In this document: positions 19,981 to 30,424 of the stretch, in pieces
Layout: each line of letters begins with the position of its first letter
Numbering within the stretch: the first letter of the stretch is position 1
The notes under the pieces: generated by a model
Database searches by the model: none
What the model was told of the DNA's origin: nothing
The model's input: only the letters and a program-made list of their open reading frames with translations
Translations under genes and position numbers: made by a program
DNA from: Bremia lactucae
Taxonomy: Eukaryota; Oomycota; Peronosporomycetes; Peronosporales; Peronosporaceae
NCBI RefSeq assembly: GCF_004359215.1
Contig: NC_090625.1
Span: 775,931 to 810,939, forward strand
Length of the DNA stretch: 35,009 nt
Reading direction: 5' to 3'

Positions 19981-20523
19981 AGTAACGGGCTTAAGTTGCT
20001 TTAATGTTACCCAGTCCCCGTTAAGCACACCAAGTGTGCTTAAGGGGATGGTAAAATACTTAAATAAAGTAATTCGACCCACCACCTGGGTGTGGTTCAC
20101 ATTGTGAACCACTCTTGTGTATGTGATGCACATAGGTGCATTCACATAGGAGGGATGACGCCTTATATCATCCGTGATGACGGCTAGCGTCATCCGTTAC
20201 GCGAAGTATCTTGAAAAATACGCTCGCAATACATATTGGTGTTATCGACAGAGATGACATTTTTTGATTAACAAAAATAGGTTTTATATCATTAATACGA
20301 TTCAACATTAATCAGTCTGAAAACTACTTCCTGCCTGATAAGTGCGCACGAGGAGCCGGATTTCCGCTCCCGTGACGACACTTTACTCGAGTACTTAGTG
20401 CGTCAGGTGAGGTCGCTAAGGCGCCCACCACTGCACGCAAGAGAAGAGGTCTAATCGCTTCCTCGCTGTGCTAGGGTGTGTGCTTAAGTAGAGCGTGGCC
20501 GCATTAAGACGTGCCGGCCTACA
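19981..20523 (+). repeat. 5' LTR of element A' (543 bp)
   Basis: Starts AGTAACGGGC (first base of the expected TGTAACGG lost or changed) and ends CCTACA, followed by CT and the PBS TGGTAGCACTTG at 20526-20537. It carries the complete hairpin array. It is inverted relative to the LTR of E. Confidence 0.8.
20021..20227 (+). repeat. Array of five hairpins in the LTR U3 region
   Basis: In A', in order: TTAAGCACAC-CAA-GTGTGCTTAA (20021-20043); GTGGTTCAC-ATT-GTGAACCAC (20092-20112); GTGATGCAC with GTGCATTCAC (about 20123-20145); GATGACG with CGTCATC (about 20176-20195); and GCGAAGTATCT with AAATACGCTCGC (20201-20227). All lie upstream of the TATA-like region, so they would sit in U3. Equivalent arrays occur at 12997-13182, 32503-32671 and 34512-34713; only the last hairpin survives in A (4389-4415). 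Confidence 0.75.
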
Positions 20524-20579
20524 CTTGGTAGCACTTGAAATCCTTCCCACGACCTGCATCTCTGCGTGTGTAGGTAGGG

Positions 20580-21667
20580 ATGAGCCTCAATATCGATTGC
20601 GCTCGTTTCCCCCACCTCTTCGAACACCATCGGGAGGCGGCAGGGCACTTGACGCAGGGACTTGGTGAACAAGCCCTGGTCAGGCTCCTGGGTAGTTCTC
20701 CTGAGCAACTTGTTGCTCAGTTGGAGCAGTTTAAGGCATTCGTGCTCGGACGCGGAGATCCGCGTCCGCGGCACAGAGCCATGCTGCGGCGGGGTCACTT
20801 AGACTCAGGATGAGCTGAAGCGTGAGCAGGCTTGGAGCAAGGCTCTTAACAGGACTGTTGAGATGCTCTCTGTGCGGCCGTATCATCCGAGGCCCATTCG
20901 GATAGACCCACCCAAGTTCGATGGAACTGCAGCGCACACGATTGTCTACTGGCTGATAGCCGTGAATCAATGTGGTGTCGCGCAGCTCATCAAGAATGAC
21001 AGCCTGATGGTGTCGTACGCCATGTCGCATCGTCGTGTTAGGCCTCAGAGTGGGCTTACTCGGCGCTTATGGCGGACGTTAAGGCGTTTCCTAAATGGAC
21101 GACCTTCAAAACAAAGATTCGCGCCATGTACCAGCCGCCGAACAACGAAGTGTTGCTTCAGGCGCGCTTCTTTGGAGCGCGATAGGCGAAGCGATCTCTG
21201 CAAAATTATGCACAAGACATGGGCTCGCTGTCGGCGTCCATTACTGTAGGTTCGATTCCGGAGCACATTAAGGTGCCCACATTTATGAACGGACTACGGC
21301 ATGGCCCATCTCGACAAGCCCTTTTCCGAAAGGTGCCGTCGACGATGGAAGAGGCAATCCAAATTGCCTTTGTTCGGAGCAATCTAACAATAGTGCCTCG
21401 GCGACAGCTTGGTATAAGCCGTCGGCCGAGAGGTTAGATGCCACTCCCATGGAGTTAGGCAATGCAGACGTTGTCTGCTATAAATGCGGCAAGCGCGGCC
21501 ATATAATGGCTCGCTGCTATGCCAGGGTCCCTGTTGGGGCGAAGTTGCCCAGCAAGAGGACTCCCTACCCAAATCCCTACCCAAAGGGCGATGGCACGAA
21601 CCAGCGTGAGAGACGCATGAGTTCTGCATCAACCACTGAGGGGGTCGGGAATGCGGGAGCGCAGTAG
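20580..21667 (+). pseudogene. Gag remnant of element A'
   Basis: ATG with MSLNIDCARF. Capsid segments PPKFDGTAAHTIVYW, KVPTFMNGLRHGPSRQALF and PSTMEEAIQIA are readable. The zinc knuckle C-Y-K-C-G-K-R-G-H-I-M-A-R-C (21478-21520) is intact, inside a 72-codon open frame that starts MELGNADVV. Frameshifts break the region before it. Confidence 0.8.
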
Positions 21668-21689
21668 GGTCGAAATACCCAACTGACGC

Positions 21690-23570
21690 GGTCCTTACTT
21701 CAGAGTTGTGGAACGAATGGGTAGCATAGTCCTTGAGGTCTCGAAATTTCGGACCTCAACCCTGCTGGTCTATAGCGCTCAAGTAACAGGCTACGACCAG
21801 GTGATGACCCTACTAGTGGATTCGGGTGCATCATGAAATTTGTGAAACTCGCGGCTCTAAGAAAGAGACCGGCGATGTTTGTGTCGCTTTGTCAGGATGG
21901 AAAGCGAGAAGTGGCGACCGTTCGTTTAGCGAACGGTGCGCTCGTTAAGTCCGAAGAATTCAGGTAGAACGCGCCTTCAGCTTTTGTAACTTCTCTTGTA
22001 AAGAGAAGTTCACTGTGGTAGGTATGGAGAGTCCGTATGACATCATCCTAGGCATGCCATGGTTGGCAAAACACCAACAATGGATAGACTGGCGTACACG
22101 CACAGTTGCGAACTCTACCGGAAAGGATGTGCTCCTGCGAGAGGCGTATGCAACTAATGTCTTGTCGAACACAGTTGAGGGTGCATTGACGGGGTGTCAA
22201 ATGTCACCAATTTCTACCCAGCTCGTGGAGACTGGGGTAGTGAAAAGGGCAATGACAAGTAGTCATGTGTCCCATAGTCTTGGACAAAATCGAGATCCTG
22301 TGGCAGTAGACGGCGAGCTGACAGGAAGTCATGCGTCGCATAAACCGGCACAGTGCCTAGAGCCTGGCGCAGTTGGAAGGGGTGCGTTAACCAGAAGAAC
22401 AACGGCACCCACTTCCCGGTCAAAGGTCGTGGTGACTCGAAGAACGGGTACCCGACAGATTAGGACGATCAAAGGCACGAGTCTAAACGAGTGACCTTTG
22501 GATCAGTCTCTAATAAAGAGGACGGGCTTTCGAACGAGGTATTCGAGGCCGTCAAAAACGAATTTGCGGAGGCATCCTTAGTTAAGGTGCTCCAGCAAGT
22601 ATTTAAATCTGCCGAGGAGATAGTAAATCTCCCGGAGATGTCGTGGGATCTGTTCCTTGCCGAATTAAAGGAAGGAAAGATTTACGAAATAATCGCACCA
22701 GTTCCGGAAGAGAACTTGGTGGACTGTTGCTCGCCGTCCACAATGGACGAGAGCGTCCTAGAAACGGACAAAAAGAACGGCTCGCTGCTCCAGGCTGAGA
22801 TGCCTCGAGAGACAGTTCGTTCTTTGAGGTTTTGTGGAAACATCGCGATGTGTTCCCAGATGAAGTGCCGAGCAGCCTACCAGCAGATAGGGGCATCGGG
22901 CACGAAATTGACCTCGAACCTGACACCAAGTATTGTGTGACCAGGCAGTGCCCGCTGCCGAAAGAACAAGTCGATTATATCGATGAGTTCTTCGACATTC
23001 GACAAACGAGCCAAGGCGCTACATGTACGCCAGAGCAACTCGACTCGCTGCAGCCCGACTTTTTGTGTGCGTAAAGCCATAGGTGGATGGAGCATGGTTC
23101 ATGCTTTCAATAAGCTGAACACGGAGACCATATCGGCGCAAACGCCAATCCCGCAAAAAGATGTTTTGTTGAGCTCCATGAGAAAGTCAACTATCTTTTC
23201 CGCGTTAAATTGAAAGGATGGCTACTCATGAGAGAGTCCGATGTAGCCAAAATAGCTGTAAGCACCCGCAGCGGTATGCTTTCGGAGTGGCTTGTGATGC
23301 CCCAAGGTTTGAACAAAACGCACCAGCGACATTCAACCGAGTGATGGCTCACGTGATGCGTCAGCACCGTGCCTATGCGCTCCTTTAATTTGACGATGTA
23401 TTCGTGCATAGTAGGACCGAGGATGGGCTGAGCGCAATCGAGTTGCACAAGCATCATTGTGATGCTGTGTTGCAGACGTTGAAGGACGCCCAATCAAACG
23501 TCAACTTGCAAAAGTGCGTCATTATAGGGGTTTCTGAGGTACCTGTGCTAGGTTGCATCGTAAGTACACA
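21690..23570 (+). pseudogene. Protease and RT remnant of element A'
   Basis: V-D-S-G-A-S is present at about 21819-21836 but is followed directly by a TGA. A 159-codon frame (22015-22494) holds GMESPYDIILGMPWLAKHQQ and the linker. RT motifs FPDEVPSSLPADRGIGHEID, GGWSMVHAFNKLN, KSTIFSALN and FDDVFVHS follow in shifting frames. It keeps the 9-bp segment lost from A. Confidence 0.8.
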
Positions 23571-23841
23571 ACTGTTAAGTACTGCTACCGTACCTAAAAA
23601 TGCAATTTCTGTACTAATTGGAGGTACTACGAAGTTGTTGCCGCGTTTCATTCGGCCCTTTACGGTGGTAGAAGCGGTTGGAGACCTAAATTGTAGGCTC
23701 ATCCTTCCCCCGTATATAATACGCACTTCGTATTTTACGGGATCGTCTGAAAGGTATGATGACCCAAATGAGGTCACATATCCCCATCCTTTTAAGGAAC
23801 AGATGGTGACGCCGACGGTGAGTCGAGCGTCGTTATGGTGA
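23571..23841 (+). pseudogene. Integrase C-terminal tail of element A'
   Basis: LLPRFIRPFTVVEAVGDLN and PNEVTYPHP are readable in the frame that also carries the RT thumb. The joint is at the same bases as in element A, showing that the deletion predates the duplication. Confidence 0.75.
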
Positions 23842-24240
23842 GGGGGGCGGTGAAGATGAATAACTTTCAGCCGATCGACTCCTCCCACCACGAACAGGAG
23901 GGACATCACGCGAGTAACGCGAATCCCTCAGCATTATCTTCTCCAGAAGGTCCAAGCAAGTCTTTAGGCGTTCATAACGCTGACGATCCTTCGCTCGGAC
24001 ATCATAAAGATCCGAGGTCATCGCGAGATTTGACCCTTGAGATCCGCAATATGTCGTTCAGCAGCGCTCAACGACTGCGACTGAACGGACAAAGGTAAGG
24101 CAGCCGCAAGTAGGTGTACGACATCGGCACTCCTATCGGGCGCCATCTGCACTGATGGATGCGGGTGGGAATTAACGCTTCCTTGTTGGAACGTTGCTTG
24201 CCGACCGCTCCGAGAGCAAAGGTCTCAGATCCTTGTCCAA
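23833..24240 (-). CDS. Antisense coiled-coil ORF at the 3' end of element A' (partial)
   Basis: The minus-strand reading contains LTSDLYDVRAKDRQRYERLK and continues with TCLDLLEKIMLRDSRYSRD into a basic, Ser/Pro-rich end (SAESYSSSPPPSP). The upstream part of the coil is in another frame because of one-base indels relative to A. Heptad-spaced Leu/Val/Tyr supports a coiled coil. Same placement, convergent with pol, as the antisense ORF of element C. Confidence 0.4.
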
Positions 24241-24256
24241 TAAAAAGTACATTCGA

Positions 24257-26022
24257 GGAGTTTCGACTCTTGGGAACCTATCCGTAACCTACGTATTGAT
24301 GTGCCCGGCTTGGCGACTGCCTATGAAAATGATAGAAACAGCGGAGGACGTGGATCCGAAGCTGCGACGGCGAGGCGGATCGTAAGAAAACGGTCAGGTC
24401 ATTACGTGCGGAGAGCCCTACTGATCCGGCAACGTCAAAAGAATTTGCAGGTCTTTTGACCAAAGCTGCTTTTGACACCCAAACATCGTGTGTTCCTGCC
24501 CCAGGGGATTAGGTTAACCTCATCACCTATAAAAGCATCAAATAAGTTGCCACTTAAGTCTCTAGTCGATTGTAAGGCGTCGAATAACTTTAGTAGACGC
24601 CAATTTCTAGAAGATCGCAGGGTCAAACTTATTGAGCGCGGAATCCCTTTAACGAGGATGACAGTGCGCCTAGCAACAGGCGCATCTGTAACGGCTGAGA
24701 ACGTGTAGTTGGTATCTAATACACGTTAAAGGGTAAACAGGGTAAACAGTACGATGAAAATTTCATCGTACTAGACTTGGATGACAAATCTGATGTCATC
24801 CTTGGATTACCATGGCTCAGAAATTACGAGCCATGTATAAATGGGCAGCATCAAGCCGTGCCGTTGCCTGTCTCTTGTTAATCAGATGGCCAAGTGATAA
24901 ACGTCTTGGAGCGTCCCCAAGCGTGTGGATGTCCTACGAGTGCGTGCGATGGTCGCACTTGTCGTTCGGTCGTTAGCATGACTACACAAGACCTCAGTGT
25001 GAATACCCAACACATTGTGAAGCTAGCTGTGCACAAGCACCGGCAGCGTCGAAGTTCAACCCCTCGAATAAAAGTTAAGTGATACGAAACAAGGATGCCT
25101 GCTTGAAAACCAACATCCAAGAAAAATAAAAATGCCCGCCTATAAGTGACATTGCGAAAAGTCCTCGATCGACTGGAGAGTCGAACATAAAAGAACGTGC
25201 TAAGGTAGCGCAACCATAGCTAGAGGCTATTGGGAAGTATAGTCCCCAAAAAATTCTGTGGGATTAAGTCCCCGGAAACCTGTGGTCAAAGGTTCCCAGG
25301 TATCCTTGGAAATATGTTCCGAAGAAGAAACTGAGCCTATCATTGTCTTAGTAAACAATGGATCAAGTGTGTCAAGTGTGGGTGCTTATTCACTTAATAT
25401 ATTAGCGCCTTCGAAGTTGAATTCGGAGATAACTCAATTGCCAACGCTAGAACCGAAACGGTTCTTGCGTGACCTGCTTATTGGCAAAGTCACGCAGATC
25501 TACGTACTTGTCACAGATGACAACTACGTGGCCGACTTTTGGTCTGCGTCGGCAAAAAATAGTAATTCTTAGAACGAACGGTTTCTCAGCAGCTCATCGA
25601 TGGACGAAAGTGTCCTCTGTGAGAAGACTCGGATGGAACATTTTACGTCCCAATCCTGGGAGTCTTTGAGGTACGTCAAAGAGTACTATCCTTTCGTCAA
25701 TGGATCTAATGGATAAATTCTATCAGATACTTATGCGTGGGCAAGATATTTTGTTTACAGCAGTAAGCACCCCAAGCGGTATGCTCTTGGAGTGGCTACT
25801 CATGCCACAGGGACTTAGTGATGCCCCTGCGATATTAAACAAATGTGTAACCAATCTGTTGAGATCGGTGCGGGATTATGCACCGAGCTATTTTAATGAC
25901 GTATTCGTTCATAAAAGACCATGGACGGGAAGTCGGATGTTGAAGTACATCGTACCCACAAACGAAAAATCTTTCGGAAAGTCGGATGTTGAAGTACATC
26001 GTACGCACATACGAGAAATTGA
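24257..26022 (+). mobile_element. Ty3/gypsy fragment B', copy of B
   Basis: Same content as B at an offset of 15816 bp: protease with D-C-K at the active site (about 24566), FIVLDLDD...ILGLPW (about 24763-24822), RT with Y-F-N-D (about 25888) and the 49-bp tandem duplication. I found no difference from 8441-10206 by eye. Confidence 0.75.
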
Positions 26023-26026
26023 CCGA

Positions 26027-26098
26027 TGCGCCGTCGGGGAATCGAACCCCGACCTCATCCTTGGAAGGGATGAATCCTAACCATTAGACCAACGGTGC
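26027..26098 (-). tRNA. tRNA-Gly (anticodon UCC), copy 2
   Basis: Same 72 bases as the tRNA at 10211-10282, including the A-C mismatch in the acceptor stem, and the same flanks on both sides. It was therefore duplicated together with B and the gag fragment and does not represent an independent gene. Confidence 0.85.
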
Positions 26099-26178
26099 CC
26101 ATAGAAGACAGTGTGAAAACGATCTTTGAAAGGCGCCGTCAGGATTACCTCCAAGTTTGGAAATGGCCATAGCCACCT
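26099..26178 (-). pseudogene. Gag scrap of element D in the second copy
   Basis: About 55 bp on the minus strand encode [14 protein letters not shown], as in element D. Identity with copy 1 stops at about 26178, inside gag. Copy 1 continues into a full gag start and LTR, so this is the truncated derivative. Confidence 0.6.
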
Positions 26179-26262
26179 TTTGACCAACTGAGGCCTCTTC
26201 GCTAGTCTCAAATAGACTCTAAGTGTCTCCAACCTTGTCCATGACTCAGACCGCGGATGGAG

Positions 26263-26426
26263 CCTTCTCTCGCAAGAAATGAAACTTAATGTCGATGTGC
26301 TTCGTGCGCGAATGGTAGACACGATTTTTCAAGACAATCAAGGATGTATTGCGCTTGCCAAAAATCCTGTCTACCATTCGCGCACGAAGCACATCGACAT
26401 TAAGTTTCATTTCTTGCGAGAGAAGG
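26263..26426. repeat. Perfect 59-bp inverted repeat inside copia RNase H
   Basis: Arms 26263-26321 and 26368-26426 are exact reverse complements, with a 46-bp loop. After one mismatch the stem continues with GATTTTT/AAAAATC and CAAG/CTTG. The right arm codes for the conserved HSRTKHIDIKFHFLREK segment, and the left arm is an inverted copy of it. Confidence 0.9.
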
Positions 26427-26551
26427 TGGCAAGTGAGGTGATTGCGCTGGAGTACAAGCCGACGGAAGAAATGATCGCGGACGGATTGACCAAGGCGCTT
26501 CCAAGAGACAAGCATGCCAAGTTTATCATGGGACTCGGCATGGCAGCATAA
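26279..26551 (+). pseudogene. Ty1/copia RNase H C-terminal end
   Basis: From about 26330 the frame reads QDNQGCIALAKNPVYHSRTK, then HIDIKFHFLREK and PTEEMIADGLTKALPRDKHA, the standard end of copia polyproteins, and stops at TAA 26549-26551. The first 17 codons come from the inverted left arm, not from copia. Everything upstream of RNase H is missing. In an active element this domain degrades the RNA of the RNA-DNA hybrid. Confidence 0.85.
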
Positions 26552-26571
26552 GGGCATCACTTCGAGCGCAC

Positions 26572-26687
26572 ATCAAGGGAGAGTGTTGAAGATTGATGTA
26601 TTCATCGAAAGTGTTGCACTTATGCATATGCGTTTATACGGGATCAAATTACAAGAATAACACGAAGAAGTTGAGTGTCGAAAATAT
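26572..26687 (+). repeat. Copia polypurine tract and start of 3' LTR
   Basis: ATCAAGGGAGAG ends at 26583, directly followed by TGTTGAAGATTGATG, the usual copia arrangement of polypurine tract and LTR start about 30 bp after the pol stop. The LTR is interrupted at 26687 by the SINE; its end is not clearly seen beyond 26948. Confidence 0.65.
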
Positions 26688-26947
26688 CGTGTGTTGTGGC
26701 TCAGTCGGGTAAGGCATGGCGGTGCGACCCACTGGTCACCGGTTCGATACCCGGTAACGACAAAAAGTAAAACCTTCGGGAACTGGTGTTTGGGGTTCAC
26801 CAGCACTGTACCGCCAGACAGTGACGTCCCCCATTTTATGGTAGTCCACATATCTGGGAAAGGGGGCGCAGAAAACGATAGGAAATAATTAACGGTAGGA
26901 TAAAGTTAACGGTAGGATAAAGCTAACGGTAGGATAAAGTTAAACTC
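26688..26947 (+). mobile_element. tRNA-derived SINE
   Basis: About 260 bp with RNA polymerase III boxes: A box TGGCTCAGTCGG (26697-26708) and B box GGTTCGATACC (26751-26761). It has a tRNA-unrelated body and a tail of three 17-bp units (T/C)TAACGGTAGGATAAAG (26889-26939). AAAATAT occurs immediately before (26681-26687) and after (26948-26954), a plausible 7-bp target-site duplication. It lies inside the copia LTR. The anticodon arm does not form a proper 7-nt loop, so it is not a tRNA gene. Confidence 0.7.
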
Positions 26948-27049
26948 AAAATATAACTTACTTTCCGGTTTGCAATCTCGACCGTAAGCCCATCTTCAAG
27001 CTCATAGCGTTAACGTAAATCAACTTGTATTACGATGGCTTACGCTATC

Positions 27050-27770
27050 GTCATCACCACGCACAGAAATATGTGCGGGTGACGGCACGGGAGATGGTGC
27101 TGGCGATGAGGAATCATCTCGTCGGAACGTGTACCCATCAATCTTGTCCAGCTTAATGCGCATATCCTGAAACTTTCGCACCTTCCAGATATCCTAAATA
27201 GACAATGTACCCATAGACAGAAAAAAATCCTGTGCCAGCGCGACAGAAAATGTTGTCCACCACGATGAGGTAGTAGGATCTTGGCGATGGCAGATTAGAT
27301 AAATCGTAGCCAGGGAGGTCCCGATCTGACTCATTTGTTTTGTCTTTTTCATTACGCCTTGAGCAGTAATTTATTGCCCACATTCGTCACTTCATGTTTT
27401 TGACGGTTTCCGTATCCAGTAGGACTAGATCGTTAACCTTTATTCCAACCGCTCGATATGGTGATTCTGCACCATCTGTTCCAACGAGCGACGCTTACCG
27501 CGCTCGTGTTCAAGACCCCTCGCAGCACAAGCACCACAGGGACAAATGCGGTGCGCTGCATACCTAAGTGTGAACTCAATAGCGAATAAACAATGGTTTA
27601 AGAGAGTGCCTTGCGTGGTTGCGTAAACGGTCTTCGCTTAAAAAGCTACGCAAAAAACGAATGCCTTCCCGTCCAACTTATGATTTCGCATAAGTGTAAG
27701 AACCTGACGAACGTGAGTTTTATGAATAAATTGTATGCCAATGCATCTAAATGCATTTTTGGTGCAGACG
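27050..27770 (-). pseudogene. Degenerate gypsy pol remnant H
   Basis: Minus-strand pieces include HKTHVRQVLTLMRNHKL (about 27675-27725), which fits the RT palm-to-thumb segment of these elements, then VNDLVLLDTETVKNMK and TNVGNKLLLK (about 27370-27445), which fit the start of the integrase C-terminal domain. RT and integrase pieces are only about 200 bp apart, as in elements A and A'. Stops occur throughout, and the end around 27100 is Pro/Ser-rich. Confidence 0.45.
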
Positions 27771-27875
27771 AAATTCCTTATTTTTAGGATGCTTCATCGA
27801 AAAGCGAGGCCTTGAAGTGGATCCTTTGCATTCATAATTCTTTTCGTTATCAAGCCGTTTCCGGGATTTGCGCTA

Positions 27876-28145
27876 CTAGACGAGCTCCAGCGATACCGGC
27901 ACGGCAAGTCTCGCATCGGACGATATCTTCTGAGCATTACCAAAATTTAAATCTTGTCCTCCTCGCCTTTTTAAAAGATTCAGCAACAGATGTACTTTGC
28001 GCGAAGTGTCAAAGTACTCTTTCATCACAGACACCTTATCAAGCTCAAAATTGACTTCCTCAAGCTCCTCACATACCTCAAACCCAACAATTACTCTTAC
28101 CCAATCGCTGCTCTTAGATCCAACCTTCTGAACATCTGACGTCAC
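27876..28145 (-). other. Open frame of unknown origin, 89 codons
   Basis: Begins MTSDVQKVGSKSSDW and includes FEVCEELEEVNFELDKV and EYFDTSRKVHLLLNLL, a charged, helix-rich composition that looks more protein-like than its neighbours. No family recognised. It may be part of the same decayed minus-strand element as remnant H or a gene fragment. Confidence 0.25.
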
Positions 28146-28449
28146 GCAAGCGGGAGAAATTAATTTGCTGCGGCCGCTCTTTCATCGCATCGGAATGCGG
28201 ATGAATGCGGCGCGGTTCACGAACACACGTAAATTACAGTGTTTATGTAACGTCTTACGGATGGTCCCGTAAATCCCACCTGTTCCGCTTGTAACTGGAT
28301 ACGCTTGAAGAAGTAATAGTTTGTCATCGTATCGTCCTCCAATTCATACACTTATGCGTAAGAACAAGCTGTATGCAAATTTCACAAGTACTCACGCAAT
28401 TATGCCGAAATGACAGCACATCTTTCTTCTTTGTTGAAGGAAAATGCAA
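28146..28449. other. Unassigned spacer
   Basis: No gene or repeat recognised between remnant H and element C. Confidence 0.4.
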
Positions 28450-28489
28450 AGTGGTCATGAAACGCTGATTTTTAGCGATCCTTCGAGAG

Positions 28490-28900
28490 TTTCAAGCAAA
28501 GCTTGATGCAAGCGCCAATTCTGGCGATTGCGGACCAAGAATGACCATTTCATGTGGTCTGTGACGCCAGCGATTTTTCAATCGGCTGTGCGTTAATGGA
28601 TATGACACAGACGGCGAAGAGCGCATCATCTGTATTCAATCGCGTCAGCTTCAACAGACTGAACACAACTATCCAGTGCATGACAAGGAACTCCTTGCCA
28701 TAAAATATGCACTGGCTAAATTAAGGGTAAATCTCTTTGGAGGTAGACCGTTCCCTGTATACACGGACCATGCGTCTTTACGCACAGCCGTAAACAGTCT
28801 ACACCTCTCGCAAAGAATGGCGAGGTGGTTGTCTATCTTCGCAGAGTATAACTTCTCCGTGGAATATTAACTAGAACGACTTAACGTCGTCGCTGATGCC
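28490..28900 (+). pseudogene. RNase H domain of remnant C
   Basis: The conserved Asp region (VCDASDFSIG) and HDKELLAIKYAL are separated by a frameshift near 28610. A 64-codon open piece ends at a TAA just where the usual YKPGRLNVVADALSRRP linker begins; LNVVADA is still readable in the next frame. Confidence 0.75.
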
Positions 28901-28989
28901 GGCATAAGGCCACTGTTGCAACAATATGTGTTCAGTAGAAGAGCTTATCAATAAGATAAGGCTCTTAAGGGGGCTTATGGATTAACTTA

Positions 28990-30424
28990 AAATCCATCCC
29001 AACAATACTTAAAAGGGTTGTCGAAATTGTGTCGATCTTGTATTATGCAGCCATTGCTGGCGACACACCTCCTGTCGTCATTCCCACCCATAATGATTTG
29101 CGTATACGCATCATGTATGAGTACCACGATGCACTTATAAGTGGTCACCCCGTATGAGTTCGTCCGCAAGTACATACGTGCTTGCGAATTTTGTCAACGG
29201 GTAAAGCCCAGGGATCATCCCGTGTTCCGTTACAACCTCTGCCTGTTATGGCAGAGTGTTGGCAGTCCGTATCTATAGACTTCGTCTTCGGATTCCCCCG
29301 AAGACACCCACAAGAAAAATGATATTTGTGCTTTTGTCGACCGTTTTATCAAGATGGTGCATTTTGCTTCCGTCCCGAAGTCGATCACATCCAAAGGCTG
29401 TGCTCGTGTCTTTATTGACACGAAATTTCGACCCCATGGGCTACCCCGTGAACTGGTATGATTGAAATCCTAGATTCACGGCGAAATTTTAGCAAACAGT
29501 GTTCGAATCACTTGGGACACATTTAAAATGTCAACTTCTGATCATCTTGAAACAGATGGTCAGACGGATCGTGCGAACAGTATTCTTGAAAAGATACATC
29601 ACAGATACGTCCACTCTTTTAAGAGTTGGAGCGAGTTCTTGCCGATGGTAGGGTTTGCTATCAACAGTTCAGTGCATGCTTCTACAGAACATACACCGTT
29701 TTTGTGAATGGCTTACGCCACCCACACATACCGACCCTGTTTGAGAGTAACTGTTATTCGAGGGGAGGGAGGGACTCGCTCGAGCAAATAAATTTATAGC
29801 TCTTACTCATCCCGCATTAGCCCTACAGTCAATGCGAAGGATACCAACGTTGAGTTAACTAACATTGAAGTGGAAAAAATCAGTCATAACAATAATGCTA
29901 CTATTGACTTAGACAACGATGCTGATAGACTCCGCATCGAGAACGATAATTATAATGAGAACGATAATGCTCTCAATAATAAAGAGATTAATATATCGCC
30001 GCAGTGCGAGCCGGTCGCACTAAAAACAAACTAAACCGAGTCAGCAGGAGATTTCCTGTTGGATAGAGAAGCAGTGGTCCGTTTCGTGCAGAGTTCCATC
30101 GCTGATGCGGTGGACCGACAGATACGGAACTCTGCCGAAAACGGAAGAGCAGACATACCTTTCATTTAAAATTATTAACCTAGTCCTACTGTCTACCTAT
30201 CATAGCACGTAATGACGAATGAAGGCAGTAATCAGTTACTGCCCAGGTATATCGGCCCATTTTGCGTATTACATCACCAATGCAATGCATACACGATCGA
30301 GCTGCCTCGTAGCATGCGTACGCATCTTATGTATTATGTTGGGCGTCTCCGCCCGTACCATCAGTACGAGGCTTCTTTCGATTTTGTTACAACGAAACGG
30401 TCAAGGGCATCCACCAAAGCCTGA
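28990..30424 (+). pseudogene. Integrase of remnant C
   Basis: The Cys pair C-E-F-C of the HHCC domain and the first catalytic Asp in SIDFVFGFP are readable. The SDRDP region holding the second Asp is deleted (ELV is followed by a stop and DPRF), so strand transfer would be impossible. The C-terminal frame at 30212-30424 (MTNEGSNQLLPRYIGPF) is the best-preserved piece. Confidence 0.75.

Larger units (their letters stand above)
19981..24256 (+). mobile_element. Ty3/gypsy element A', second copy with complete 5' LTR
   Basis: Full 5' LTR, PBS, gag, protease, RT and integrase tail in the same order as element A, including the same RT-to-integrase deletion and the same fusion to fragment B'. Left of about 22690 it differs from A by roughly one base in seven or eight. 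From there to 24256 it is about 98-99% identical. Confidence 0.85.
22690..26178. repeat. Near-identical duplicated block, copy 2 (pairs with 6880-10360)
   Basis: Counterpart of copy 1. The left limit is where divergence rises sharply inside the pol linker. The right limit is within the D gag scrap. Confidence 0.8.
28450..30424 (+). mobile_element. Ty3/gypsy pol remnant C (RNase H, integrase, C-terminal domain)
   Basis: RNase H: VVCDASDFSIGCALM (about 28555), HDKELLAIKYALAKLRVNLF and YTDHASLRTAVNSLHLSQRM (28676-28870). Integrase zinc-binding part: THNDLRIRIMYEYHD and RKYIRACEFCQRVKP (about 29090-29208); part of the first His region is deleted. Core: SIDFVFGFP (about 29275), then DRFIKMVHFASVPKSI and SDHLETDGQTDRANSILEKI (about 29540-29600). 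Tail: REAVVRFVQSSIADAVDRQ (about 30066) and LLPRYIGPFCVLHHQ, YYVGRLRPYHQYE (30236-30370). RT and gag are missing and frames are broken by many indels. Confidence 0.85.

Noticed and set aside
26690..26765. tRNA gene candidate
   Set aside because: A and B boxes are present, but the anticodon arm and acceptor stem do not fold properly; better explained as a SINE head.
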